Source: an uncultured Elusimicrobiales bacterium
Lineage (GTDB): Bacteria > Elusimicrobiota > Elusimicrobia > Elusimicrobiales > Elusimicrobiaceae
Length of the DNA: 64,000 nucleotides
Direction: 5' to 3'
NCBI GenBank assembly: GCA_934662565.1
Contig: CAKUKI010000002.1
Span: forward strand, 248,001 to 312,000
Under the pieces are notes generated by a model. It had not been told where the DNA came from and searched no databases. It was given only the letters and a program-made list of their open reading frames with translations. Position 1 is the first letter of the stretch. The number at the start of each line of letters is the position of its first letter. A program made the position numbers and the translations under genes. Of the stretch, positions 5,939-14,681 are shown in pieces.

Positions 5939-7255
5939 ATGAAAATTCCAGTTTTTGTTGTTATGCCATTTGGTAAAAAGCCAAATAAAACTCATAGTTA
6001 TATCATTGATTTCGATGAGATATACAATTCAGCGATTTTACCTGCATTAAATTCGGTCAATGATATCGTGTCCATTCGAGAAGACGCAGAATTGTTTGGT
6101 GGAATTATTCATCGCACCATGTATGAAAAACTAGTTTGTACAGATATTGTATTGGCAGATTTATCCAATGAGAATCCAAATGTTTTCTATGAATTAGGAA
6201 TACGCCATGCGGCTCGTCCTTATTCCAATATTTTAATATGCAATAAAGACATCGAACATAGAATTCCTTTTGATATTTCTCCATTAAGAATTGTGTTCTA
6301 CCAATTGGTTGATGGCAAATTATTATCCCAGGAACAACAATACCTTTCTGAACAAATAAAGAAACGTCTTCAAATGCTTTTAAAGGAAACTCCTGTAACA
6401 GATAGTCCATTGTATGAATTGATTCCGGAATTCCCCAATATAGATCAGACAAAAACTCAACTCTTTCGTGAGTATTTTGAAAAATGTAGTGCTCTTTATA
6501 GGCAGATTGAAAGCAGCAGTACTGCTACTGATTTGAAACAATTAGAGCAACACATAGAAAATCTGCCCGGAGCAAAAGAAGATTTAATTAATATTTTACG
6601 TTTGTTTATTGAAAAATTACGTTCGCTAGAAGAATTTAGTGAAATTGTGAATTTAATAGAGAAATATAGAGAACAAAAATGTATTCAGAATGAATTTTTG
6701 GGGCAGCAATATGCTTTGGCATTAAATAGGATAGGACAAGTTGAAAAAGCTGTAAACGAAATACAAAGGGTTATGATCACCTATGGGGCGTCTCCTGAAA
6801 GTTATGGTATTTTGGGACGTATCTATAAAGATAAGTATACGCAGACATCTCAAATTGGATACTTAGATAAAGCTATTGAATCATATGAAAAAGGTTTCAA
6901 TTTAGATATACGCGATTTCTATCCCGGGGTTAATTTGGCCACGTTATTACTGCAAAAAGGAGATGCAAACTCTATCTCTAAAATGAAAAATATTATCACA
7001 ATTTTGCAATACACTCTATCTCAAAATCAAATTAATTCCGACATCTGGCAACAGTGTTCATTCATTGAAATTTTATGTTTACAACAAGATTGGGAAAAAG
7101 CTGTCTCAAAAGAGGACGCCTTGCTGGCAATGCTTCCCAAACCCGCACCTTTTGTTCTAAATACGCTTAAAAACAACTTATCTTTAATCAAACAGGCATT
7201 TAACAAGCAAGGAATCTTTGCTCAACAATTACAAGAAATTATTGAACGATTGTAA
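5939..7255 (+). CDS. Nucleoside-2-deoxyribosyltransferase/TIR-like domain fused to a DUF4071 (MAP3K TRAFs-binding-like) TPR region
   Basis: I use ATG 5939 because AAAGGA lies about 10 nt upstream; an in-frame GTG at 5933 is too close to it. Residues 1-135 hold VFVVMPFGK, DFDEIY, FGGIIHRTMYEKL, CTDIVLADLSNENPNVFYELG and RHAARP. The D-x2-N-x-NV-x-YELG box is the signature of the nucleoside deoxyribosyltransferase-like fold, where the glutamate is catalytic in enzymes acting on nucleosides or NAD-like ligands. Residues about 140-438 are helical repeats, including a TPR-like unit (IGYLDKAIESYEKGFNLD), and the whole resembles bacterial DUF4071 proteins, named after the regulatory region of metazoan MAP3K kinases. 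A TTGACA at 5883 upstream may give it its own promoter. It follows a ThsB-like gene, so it may be the effector or a second signal-processing enzyme in a Thoeris-like system (inference). Confidence 0.7.
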   Translation: MKIPVFVVMPFGKKPNKTHSYIIDFDEIYNSAILPALNSVNDIVSIREDAELFGGIIHRTMYEKLVCTDIVLADLSNENPNVFYELGIRHAARPYSNILICNKDIEHRIPFDISPLRIVFYQLVDGKLLSQEQQYLSEQIKKRLQMLLKETPVTDSPLYELIPEFPNIDQTKTQLFREYFEKCSALYRQIESSSTATDLKQLEQHIENLPGAKEDLINILRLFIEKLRSLEEFSEIVNLIEKYREQKCIQNEFLGQQYALALNRIGQVEKAVNEIQRVMITYGASPESYGILGRIYKDKYTQTSQIGYLDKAIESYEKGFNLDIRDFYPGVNLATLLLQKGDANSISKMKNIITILQYTLSQNQINSDIWQQCSFIEILCLQQDWEKAVSKEDALLAMLPKPAPFVLNTLKNNLSLIKQAFNKQGIFAQQLQEIIERL

Positions 7256-7496
7256 ACTTAATGTGAGTAGATTTGCCTACTTGGCTTCGTTTCAAGAATT
7301 GTTACCGTTTAAGTCTTCGCATTTTTTGGCGCATCGAACTAGTACCAAAGTAGGGCTTATTTTTACACAATAGAAGAAAAGAACTCATAGGGTTGTTTAA
7401 CAGATTCTTGAGGCCTCCCATATTGTGGCTCGTAATTTAGTATGATGATATTATAAGTTCCGATTTTGACTCATAGGGTATTTTGGGGAGAAGATA

Positions 7497-10400
7497 ATGG
7501 CAAAAACAGTCTCTTCGTTTGTTAAATCTAAATTGATTCCTCTGCTTGAAAGCATGGATTTCAATGCGACAAAGCATGTGTATTCGAAAACGATTAATGG
7601 AAATAATATATCTATATCTCTTGATAAAGAAAAAATCAATTACCCAAAAGAGATTAAAATCCACGACGAAACAACCTGCAACTTTTCCCATGAAGAAAAT
7701 TTTGTTGTATTAGAATGCGTGTGCCAATTGCTCCGAAAAGGATACAACCCCAGGCATATAGAATTAGAACCGAGATGGAAGCTCGGCCACCAAGCAAAAG
7801 GTGGTAAAGCGGACATCTTGATAAGAGACAACTCTAACAACCCCCTTATTATCATCGAGTGCAAAACTACTGGGAAGGAATTTCAGGATGCATGGCGTGA
7901 TACTTTAGAAGATGGAGCACAACTTTTTTCCTATTTTCAACAAGAGAAAAAGATATCTTTTTTATGCCTTTACACATCAGGCATTACCGATTCTAACATT
8001 AGAAGAGAATATTTCTTGATTAATGTCAAGGACAATGAGGAATACTTAAAAGCCCATCCATCACTTAAGAGTTACAAATCCGCCACCAACAATAAGGAGT
8101 TATTTGAAGTTTGGAGTGCCACATACCAAAAATCATTTAGTCGTGTAGGTCTTTTGGAAGAAGATATATCGGCGTATAGCATCGGGAAAAACAACTATAC
8201 GGTCGAAGATCTTAAGGAGATAGACTCTATAACGATAGGTAAAAAATATAACGAATTCGCGACGATTTTAAGACAGCACAATGTAAGCGGCCATGAAAAT
8301 GCATTTGATAAGTTGGTAAACCTCTTTTTGGCGAAGGTGGTTGATGAAAAACATAATCCCAAAAATCTAAGTTTTTATTGGAAAGGGATAGCATATGATG
8401 ACATTAAGAGCCTGACCGATAGATTGCAGAAATTGTATCAAATGGGTATGAAAGAGTTTTTACAGGAGGATGTCACATACATTGAGAAAAAGCAGATCGA
8501 AAAGGCCTTTAGATTGTTCAAGAAAGATCCGGATGCAACAAAAACTACTATCCTAGACTATTTTGACCAACTCAAATATTACACAAATAACGATTTTGCC
8601 TTCATTGATGTTCATAATAAACGACTATTTTATCAAAATGCTGAAATTTTGCTAAAAATTGTACAAATGTTGCAGGATATTAAACTGCAGACACAGCATC
8701 AGAATCAATTTCTAGGGGATCTTTTTGAGGGATTCTTGGATAAAGGCGTCAAACAAAGTGAAGGCCAATTTTTCACACCGCTTCCCATTGTAAAATTCTT
8801 GGTATCATCTTTGCCAATAGAAGAGATTAAAGATTACGATGGAAAACCCTCTAATGTAATCGATTACGCTTGTGGTGCCGGCCATTTCCTTAATGAATAT
8901 GCACATCAGGTCGCCCCCTTAGTCAAAGACCCCACAACGTATTATAAACATATTTATGGAGTGGAAAAGGAGTATCGCCTTTCGAAAGTCGCCAAAGTTT
9001 CTGCCTTCATGTATGGACAGGATGACATTAATATTATTTACAACGATGCTTTATCAAATATCCCAGAAATTAAGGATGGCTCCTTCAGAGTTCTAATTGC
9101 GAACCCACCTTTTAGTGTAAAGGGGTTTTTGGGAACATTAAATAAATCTGATCGAGCTCATTATACTCTTTCTCAACATGTCTCGGATGTTATTAAAAAT
9201 GGCTCAATTGAATGTTTTTTTGTGGAAAGAGCTCAGCAATTATTACAAGAGGATGGGGTAGCGGCTATCATCCTACCTTCGCCCGTTCTAACAACGAACA
9301 ATGATGTATACATAGTTATGCGTGAATTGTTATTAAAAAACTTTGATATTATCGCAATTGCTCGCTTTGGAAAGGGAACTTTTGGGGCAACCAATACAGA
9401 AACCATTACCCTTTTTATGCGCCGAAAAGGAAAAGAACCTAATCTCGCAGAACATGTAAGAAATCGGGTTAATGCCTGGATGAATAACGACTTCGGTGAA
9501 AAAGATGAAGTCTTTGAAGATAAAAATTTATTGGAAGAGTATTGCCGTAAACAAAAAATATCATTTGATGATTATATGACATTACTACAAGGAAATCCTA
9601 GTGGAGATTTACTAGATGTAGAAATGTTCCAAGAATACAGAGAGGCATTTGAAAAGACGGCAGAATACAAAAAGGCAAAGAATGATGTGGAAAAAGAGAC
9701 CACCGCTTGGGTTCGGTACCTACAAGAAATTGAATCGGATAAATTATTCTACTTCATCATAACGAAGATGAATCCACAACAGGTGCTAATCATCCGGTCT
9801 CCCCAAGAAACGGATGAAATGAAGCAATTTTTAGGATATGAATGGAGCAATAGGAAAGGTGGAGAAGGTATCAAAGACTTCGCAACTGGCGATGCGTTAG
9901 ATATTAAGAAGATAAAAACCCCGTTATTTAATCCCGAAGATTATGATGATAAAACAAAAATTAATACTCTCATAAGGTGCAATTTTCAGGGAAACCCTCT
10001 GGAAATAGATACGTCGTTGCAGTCGTATGTATCATATGCAAATTTAGAAGATATGTTAGACTTTGATAGGGTTAGCTTTGATAAGGAAATTAAGCTCAAT
10101 CCACCCATAACTATCAAAAGTTCTTATCCCCTCATATTATTCAAAACTTTAGTGAAATCTAATCCTAAGTCCTCTATTCAAGTGGGACAGGTAACCGGTT
10201 CTGGCAAGTATAAATTCTTTACAAGTGGCGAAGATGTGTTGTCGCATAATGAAAAACTAGTCGATGGGGAGAATATTTACATGGCGACGGGTGGGGTCGC
10301 GAATGTATTCTATTACAATGGAGATGCCTCATACTCAACCGATACCTTTTGTTTTACGACAAATGCTAAAGTGAAGACCTATTTCATGTATCTATTATTA

Positions 10401-11159
10401 CAAGTTTTTATAGAAGAAATTAACAACAGTTATTTTGCTGGGAAAGGACTAAAGCATTTACAAAAGGATGATTTGGCATACCTTAAGTTGCCGATCCCAG
10501 CAAATAAAGAAATCCAGGAAAAAGTTTGTTCGGCCGCTTTACCGTTGGAAAAGAAGTATGCGGAAGCCATACAAAAAGTTCAAACTCTGCGGCAGGAAAT
10601 AGACAAGCTTCTTTTATCGAATTCGAAAAAAACGAAGTATAACTTGTCCGATAAAACAAAGTTTGATTTACAAATAGGACGGCGGATATTAAAAAGAGAA
10701 CTTAGCGCGGATGGGGAAGGAATGCCCGTATATAGTGCTAATGTTTACGTTCCCTTTGGTCACATCAACAAGAGTTTTCTTAAAGACTTTGACAACCCGT
10801 CAATTATATGGGGCATCGATGGGAATTGGATGGTCAACTATATACCGGAAAATATAAAGTTTTGCCCCACTGATCATTGTGGAGTATTGCGAGTCCTCAC
10901 AAAAGAAATTTCACCGAGATATCTAGTAGAAATTTTGAAGAATCTAGGCAAGGAAGTAGGTTTTACGCGGACCTTTAGGGCTTCTTTGGACGATATTTCT
11001 AAATTATCTGTTCATTTACCTTCTCTTAAAGAACAATTAGAAACTGTCAAAAAGCTTGAAGTCATTGAGAAAGAGATTCAAAAAGAAGAAGAAATTCTTT
11101 CCTCAATTAGGGCAAAGCAGCGAAAGATATTAATTGATAATAAGATAATCATGGAATAG
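7497..11159 (+). CDS. Single-chain restriction-modification-specificity enzyme (type IIG / fused type I-like)
   Basis: A 1220-residue protein with the whole restriction-modification logic in one chain. The N-terminus has a PD-(D/E)xK nuclease core (GGKADILIRD with the acidic residue near 104 and IIIECKTT near 119-125). A helical connector follows to about 400. The N6-adenine methylase has GQFFTPLPIVKFL, motif I DYACGAGHF (about 457-465) and the catalytic motif IV IANPPFSV (about 534-541). Two target-recognition domains follow, about 850-1030 and 1060-1200, each ending in coiled-coil-type helices (LPIPANKEIQEKV, and the final EKEIQKEEEILSSI). This is the order of type IIG enzymes, which cut at a distance from the methylated site. 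GGGGAGAAGATA precedes the ATG. It is followed after 29 nt by a DUF262-HNH nuclease. Confidence 0.85.
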   Translation: MAKTVSSFVKSKLIPLLESMDFNATKHVYSKTINGNNISISLDKEKINYPKEIKIHDETTCNFSHEENFVVLECVCQLLRKGYNPRHIELEPRWKLGHQAKGGKADILIRDNSNNPLIIIECKTTGKEFQDAWRDTLEDGAQLFSYFQQEKKISFLCLYTSGITDSNIRREYFLINVKDNEEYLKAHPSLKSYKSATNNKELFEVWSATYQKSFSRVGLLEEDISAYSIGKNNYTVEDLKEIDSITIGKKYNEFATILRQHNVSGHENAFDKLVNLFLAKVVDEKHNPKNLSFYWKGIAYDDIKSLTDRLQKLYQMGMKEFLQEDVTYIEKKQIEKAFRLFKKDPDATKTTILDYFDQLKYYTNNDFAFIDVHNKRLFYQNAEILLKIVQMLQDIKLQTQHQNQFLGDLFEGFLDKGVKQSEGQFFTPLPIVKFLVSSLPIEEIKDYDGKPSNVIDYACGAGHFLNEYAHQVAPLVKDPTTYYKHIYGVEKEYRLSKVAKVSAFMYGQDDINIIYNDALSNIPEIKDGSFRVLIANPPFSVKGFLGTLNKSDRAHYTLSQHVSDVIKNGSIECFFVERAQQLLQEDGVAAIILPSPVLTTNNDVYIVMRELLLKNFDIIAIARFGKGTFGATNTETITLFMRRKGKEPNLAEHVRNRVNAWMNNDFGEKDEVFEDKNLLEEYCRKQKISFDDYMTLLQGNPSGDLLDVEMFQEYREAFEKTAEYKKAKNDVEKETTAWVRYLQEIESDKLFYFIITKMNPQQVLIIRSPQETDEMKQFLGYEWSNRKGGEGIKDFATGDALDIKKIKTPLFNPEDYDDKTKINTLIRCNFQGNPLEIDTSLQSYVSYANLEDMLDFDRVSFDKEIKLNPPITIKSSYPLILFKTLVKSNPKSSIQVGQVTGSGKYKFFTSGEDVLSHNEKLVDGENIYMATGGVANVFYYNGDASYSTDTFCFTTNAKVKTYFMYLLLQVFIEEINNSYFAGKGLKHLQKDDLAYLKLPIPANKEIQEKVCSAALPLEKKYAEAIQKVQTLRQEIDKLLLSNSKKTKYNLSDKTKFDLQIGRRILKRELSADGEGMPVYSANVYVPFGHINKSFLKDFDNPSIIWGIDGNWMVNYIPENIKFCPTDHCGVLRVLTKEISPRYLVEILKNLGKEVGFTRTFRASLDDISKLSVHLPSLKEQLETVKKLEVIEKEIQKEEEILSSIRAKQRKILIDNKIIME

Positions 11160-11188
11160 ATGCTTTGATATATAGTCGGAGGATGTTT

Positions 11189-12460
11189 ATGATACTAGAT
11201 GAAAAAGCAGTATTTACTGACTCGAAAGATTTTCCTCTCTCTACATTGAAGGATATGTTGGATGATGGAGATATTGTCCCCAACCCAGACTATCAAAGGG
11301 ATTATGTTTATGACAGTAATAGAGCTTCCAAACTTATCGAGTCGCTATTAATGAATATTCCGATTCCTACGATATATTTCTGCCAAGAGAATGATGAAAC
11401 TTATAGTGTCATCGATGGGCAACAAAGGATTACATCTCTTGTTAATTATCTTAAAAATCAGTTTCCTTTAATCGGATTACAGGAATTACCTTTCCTAAAT
11501 GGAAAATACTACAGAGATTTAGAAAAAGCGGTGCAAAAAAGGCTTAAATCGTCCTCTCTCAGAGCAATTGTTATTTTGAAAGAATCTCAAGAAATCAAAT
11601 ATGAGATCTTCGCACGTTTAAATCAGGGGTCAGTTTCTCTTAAACCTCAAGAATTGCGGAATTGCTTATACAGGGGTAGTTTTAATGCAATGTTAGAAAA
11701 TCTATCGCATAACAAGTATTTGCCTATTTTATTTCATGATGAAAACAAACGGAAAGTATATCAAGAACGTATTCTTCGTTTTTTCGCTCTGCGTAATTAC
11801 ACGGAGTATAAATCATCTATCAAAAAAACAATGAACGCATTCATGCGAGAGCATCAAAACGATGAAACTGAGAAGATAGAAAATTTTGAGACACTTTTTA
11901 ATCAGAGTATCGATATTATAAAACAAATTCTCGGAAATGATGCTTTTTTTGCTATAGATAGGGATAAAAATTCAATTATTGAAAAATTTAGTGGTTCTGT
12001 TTATGATTCAATTATTATTCCTTTTTCCTTCTTTGATGCGCATGACTTGATGGCTCATGCTGATAAAATACGTGAACAACTGAATGATTTAAAACGTCGC
12101 AATGAACAGTATCGGGAAGATACTTATGCCGCAACTGGGTCAAAAAAAAGAGTTATCGGACGCATTCTGCAAGTATATAATTTGATAGGACAAACCGTTG
12201 GCTTAAATCGGAAAAGTGAATCTCGAATTTTTTCGGAGGAAGTCAAGAAAACATTATTTCATAAAGGATATATCTGCAACTACTGCAAAAATGAAATTCT
12301 AAATATCGAAGATGCAGAAGTAGACCATGTTGTACCTTTTTCTTTAGGGGGTAACACCGATATCAGCAACGCTCAGCTTTTACACCGACATTGCAATAGG
12401 GAAAAGAATAATTCCATAGATATCCCAGGACATGAATTCGAGGGAGATGAAACTGAATGA
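11189..12460 (+). CDS. DUF262-HNH protein (GmrSD-like, probable type IV restriction or nuclease-associated component)
   Basis: The start is ATG 11189 behind CGGAGG (11177-11182); earlier in-frame starts lie on top of that site. The N-terminal DUF262 (ParB/Srx-like) domain shows NPDYQRDYVYD near residue 33 and the nucleotide-handling box VIDGQQRITS near 75-84. The C-terminus is an HNH nuclease with a zinc knuckle: CNYCKNEIL, EVDHVVPFSLGG and LLHRHCNREKNN (about 364-410). DUF262 together with an HNH-type domain forms GmrSD-class enzymes that cut glucosylated or otherwise modified phage DNA. Here the HNH is of the plain C-terminal type rather than DUF1524. The position 29 nt behind the type IIG enzyme suggests one operon: one enzyme would attack unmodified and the other modified DNA (inference). 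Confidence 0.8.
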   Translation: MILDEKAVFTDSKDFPLSTLKDMLDDGDIVPNPDYQRDYVYDSNRASKLIESLLMNIPIPTIYFCQENDETYSVIDGQQRITSLVNYLKNQFPLIGLQELPFLNGKYYRDLEKAVQKRLKSSSLRAIVILKESQEIKYEIFARLNQGSVSLKPQELRNCLYRGSFNAMLENLSHNKYLPILFHDENKRKVYQERILRFFALRNYTEYKSSIKKTMNAFMREHQNDETEKIENFETLFNQSIDIIKQILGNDAFFAIDRDKNSIIEKFSGSVYDSIIIPFSFFDAHDLMAHADKIREQLNDLKRRNEQYREDTYAATGSKKRVIGRILQVYNLIGQTVGLNRKSESRIFSEEVKKTLFHKGYICNYCKNEILNIEDAEVDHVVPFSLGGNTDISNAQLLHRHCNREKNNSIDIPGHEFEGDETE

Positions 12461-12507
12461 GGATTATTCTTTCACGATATCAGTTAGAATTAATATTGGG
12501 GTTAAGC

Positions 12508-12537
12508 AAAACCGCTTTCTAACGGGGCGGTTCTTTT
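12508..12537 (+). terminator. Terminator behind the defence cargo
   Basis: Stem AACCGC (12510-12515) / GCGGTT (12527-12532) followed by CTTTT. The remaining 12540-12880 contains no gene I can support. Confidence 0.5.
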
Positions 12538-12881
12538 CTGCCATTTTTCTGTCGAGCGCTTGTATAGCTTTGTATGCATAAGTTGTCAAAGTTAACCAAA
12601 ATAATCGTGGTTTTATAGTGCCCAAAGTATGTAGGTTGGCATAATAAGAAGAGGCCATTTTCTCGTATAATCGCGGATGTTTCGATATACGTTATAGTGT
12701 CCAAACTGTGCCAAGTATATTCATAGTTTTGCAAGATTTTTTTACAACTTTTTATTATTCTGCGACGAGAAGGTGAGAAAATAAAGGCGTTTACTGTACA
12801 CCATAAAGGGTCCACTAACAATATATACTTTTTGTTCTAATTTTGCTTAGTTTGCTCCCGAAACACCGTCGGAAAAGCATA

Positions 12882-12917
12882 AAAAAGAACCACTCTCGTC
12901 TGAGAATGGCTCTTTTT
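12882..12917 (-). terminator. Hairpin terminator beside a tRNA 3' relic
   Basis: Arms AGAACCACTCTC and GAGAATGGCTCT (with G-T pairs) are flanked by A6 and T5 runs. It stands in the same position relative to the tRNA-like end as the terminator at tRNA-Pro, with TTTTTCTAAA between. Confidence 0.6.
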
Positions 12918-12924
12918 CTAAAAG

Positions 12925-12949
12925 TGCGCCCAACAGGAATCGAACTTGT
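12925..12949 (-). pseudogene. Truncated tRNA 3' end (T arm plus acceptor strand), attachment-site relic
   Basis: On the minus strand this reads a 5-nt T stem, TTCGATT T-loop, CCTGT, then TGGGCGC and a discriminator A: the last 25 nt of a tRNA with acceptor sequence as in tRNA-Arg genes. No D arm or anticodon arm follows beyond 12950 and the T stem has one mismatch, so it is a fragment. Such fragments are typical left-overs of tRNA-targeted integration. Confidence 0.65.
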
Positions 12950-12972
12950 AGATAGTCCTAACATTCATTTAC

Positions 12973-13045
12973 TTGACTTATCTCCCGATAGTAAGCGGTA
13001 ATAGAAATGGGCCAAAAGCCCACTAAACCAATATACTATCGGGAG
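12973..13045 (+). promoter_or_regulatory. Leader with TTGACTT box and perfect 12-bp RBS-sequestering stem (copy 3)
   Basis: TTGACTT (12973-12979) is followed by CTCCCGATAGTA (12982-12993), which pairs perfectly with TACTATCGGGAG (13034-13045). The latter contains the Shine-Dalgarno GGGAG for ATG 13051. The 40-nt loop holds a small GGGC/GCCC stem. Confidence 0.6.
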
Positions 13046-13050
13046 TTTTT

Positions 13051-13320
13051 ATGAAGAAAAAATCTAAACAAGTAGTTGTAAAAGTTGCCAAGCAAAAAGT
13101 CGCAGATGTAGCTGAACCGACACCCAAAGAACGGGATGGCCGCTTACCTGCCGTCGGCACAGTTATCACTAAAACTTACCGCGGTAAAACCATAGAAGTA
13201 AAAATGTTGGAAAACGGCTGTGAATATGAAGGCAAAACCTACAAAAGCATATCCCGTGTGGCTATGGAAATAGTCAAGCGGCCTATCAGCGGGTATGTGT
13301 TTTTCGGGTTATTCAAATGA
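13051..13320 (+). CDS. DUF2924-domain protein (89 aa)
   Basis: After a basic N-terminus (KKKSKQVVVKVAKQK) the sequence RLPAVGTVITKTYRGKTIEVK, YEGKTYKSISRVAMEIV and SGYVFFGLF is a full small DUF2924 domain. It is close to the domain of the minus-strand gene at 2823-3278, so the island carries paralogues at both ends. DUF2924 genes are regular companions of large serine recombinases; their role is unknown, but a part in controlling or assisting recombination is likely. Its leader has the RBS-sequestering stem described at 12973-13045. It overlaps the next gene by 4 bp (ATGA), the first of three overlapping genes. Confidence 0.75.
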   Translation: MKKKSKQVVVKVAKQKVADVAEPTPKERDGRLPAVGTVITKTYRGKTIEVKMLENGCEYEGKTYKSISRVAMEIVKRPISGYVFFGLFK

Positions 13321-13523
13321 CACCGCGTATATTACCACCCATTAAAAACCGGTTTGTAAAGGGGCGTTCTGGTAATCCGCTTGGGCGGCCCAAGAAAATG
13401 CGCGAAGCGGAACTTTTACAAACTGCCATTAAGTTTTTTGATGAATTAGCCAAGGCCTACTATTTCAAAGGAAACTCGGCCCATAAGATAAACCGCATTC
13501 GGAAGGTGCTAAATGAGAAATAA
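13317..13523 (+). CDS. DUF5681-type small protein (68 aa)
   Basis: The N-terminal phrase NRFVKGRSGNPLGRPKKM is the signature of DUF5681 (F-x-KG-(Q/R)SGNP-x-GRPK), a short basic domain seen next to phage packaging or recombinase genes. The rest is helical (LLQTAIKFFDELAKAYYF). The ATG at 13317 overlaps the stop of the DUF2924 gene and its own stop region overlaps the next start by 11 bp, so the three genes should be translated together. Basic arginine/lysine-glycine motifs suggest DNA contact (inference). Confidence 0.7.
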   Translation: MTPRILPPIKNRFVKGRSGNPLGRPKKMREAELLQTAIKFFDELAKAYYFKGNSAHKINRIRKVLNEK

Positions 13524-13947
13524 ATGCTATCTTCCTAAAAGTTTTGAGGAGTTAAAAGCCTTGCCCGACGAAAAACTCCAATTTTATTGGGATATATTCT
13601 ATCGGTATCAATTACGGGGGCGAAAAGGTAAATATAGACCTTTGTGGTATGCCATTCAATGCGAATTGTTTAGTTGTAAACTGTCTGAAAAGTATATAAC
13701 TCGTCTTGATAAGTACGCCAATAATCCGGAAAAATATATCCAACGGGCCCATAAATGTAAATATAATTTAGCGATAGGAACTATCCTAACCAAAAAATAC
13801 AAAGGGCAAATCTATCAAGTAATAGTGAAAAATGAGAAAGAATACGAGTGGGAAAACGCCATATATCCTAATTTAACCGTTATAGCGCAGAAGATAACTC
13901 GGGGTCACGTTAGTGGCCCCAAGTTTTTTGGTTTGATTCGAACTTAA
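13513..13947 (+). CDS. Full-length DUF2924 protein (144 aa)
   Basis: This copy has both halves of the family: a helical N-terminal part (SFEELKALPDEKLQFYW, then PLWYAIQCELF) and the segment YITRLDKYANNPEKYIQRA, followed by the beta-rich C-terminal part (IGTILTKKYKGQIYQVIV ... VSGPKFFGLIRT). It overlaps DUF5681 at its start and the convergent endonuclease III-like gene by 4 bp at its end. Together with 13051 and 2823 it makes three DUF2924 copies in one island. Confidence 0.75.
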   Translation: MRNKCYLPKSFEELKALPDEKLQFYWDIFYRYQLRGRKGKYRPLWYAIQCELFSCKLSEKYITRLDKYANNPEKYIQRAHKCKYNLAIGTILTKKYKGQIYQVIVKNEKEYEWENAIYPNLTVIAQKITRGHVSGPKFFGLIRT

Positions 13948-14681
13948 ATCTTTTTCTTACATTCCGTATTTACGGGACAGGAACTACAATTTGGTTTTGT
14001 GGGATGACAAAACTCCCGTCCGATTTCCCAGCAAGAAAAATCAATAATTCCCGGGAAAGGTGGATATATTTCTCTAGCTTTGTATATTACCATATTGGTA
14101 TCTGACGGATCTGATATATATCCCATCCTATGCATTACCCGTCGCACGTGCGTATCTGGGGATATATCAATGCAGTAAAAGTCAGAAAAAGGAATTTTGA
14201 ACTGTCTTGCTAAAATATTAGCTGCCATTGTGGCGATTTTAATTCCACAACCGTTGAATTCTAAAAATCGGCATACGACAGCGGCACTGCTGGGGTTGTT
14301 TTTCCAAATAATAGAGGCATCCATTTTATATTTTGTAGCAATATCCTGTATTGCATTATAGAATACTTTGGCCATTGGTGTTATAAAGCGGTGTAGTTTT
14401 TTTGTTTTAAAAATATTTTGAAAAGTAGCTAAGGAAAATTTACTTAGTTTTTTAATATTGAAAGTGCCTAATTCTATGCAAACCTGATAAGGAATGCCCC
14501 AAGCTTTTTTAGCAGGGATTTGCCTATCCATTAAGCAAGCTAATACAAATATGTGTGGATGTTTGGTTATGTCGTTTAATATTTTATCCTGTTTGGCATC
14601 TCCAGTGAAATGGACTTGTTTGGATTCTGCTTGTCCAAAGCGTGTTTTAGCTATTTGTAAAATTAAAGGTTCTTTTTGCAT
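13944..14681 (-). CDS. Endonuclease III-like HhH-GPD DNA glycosylase with [4Fe-4S] motif, island-borne
   Basis: The start is ATG 14681, preceded by AAGGGG; a longer frame to 14783 would run through the recombinase start. The 245 residues contain a helix-hairpin-helix (FNGCGIKIATMAANIL, with a lysine where EndoIII has its catalytic Lys), the catalytic-Asp strand ISPDTHVRRVMHRMG, and a C-terminal iron-sulphur loop CHPTKPNCSSCPVNTEC (spacing C-x7-C-x2-C-x5-C). EndoIII family enzymes excise oxidised pyrimidines or act on mismatches. The N-terminal half is divergent from housekeeping Nth, so the substrate could be a modified phage or element base. It is divergent to the serine recombinase with only about 55 bp between start codons. 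Confidence 0.75.
   Translation of the reverse strand: MQKEPLILQIAKTRFGQAESKQVHFTGDAKQDKILNDITKHPHIFVLACLMDRQIPAKKAWGIPYQVCIELGTFNIKKLSKFSLATFQNIFKTKKLHRFITPMAKVFYNAIQDIATKYKMDASIIWKNNPSSAAVVCRFLEFNGCGIKIATMAANILARQFKIPFSDFYCIDISPDTHVRRVMHRMGYISDPSDTNMVIYKAREIYPPFPGIIDFSCWEIGREFCHPTKPNCSSCPVNTECKKKI

Noticed and set aside
12464..12821. Minus-strand ORFs behind the DUF262-HNH gene
   Set aside because: No ribosome-binding site, no family resemblance, and they cross a terminator hairpin.
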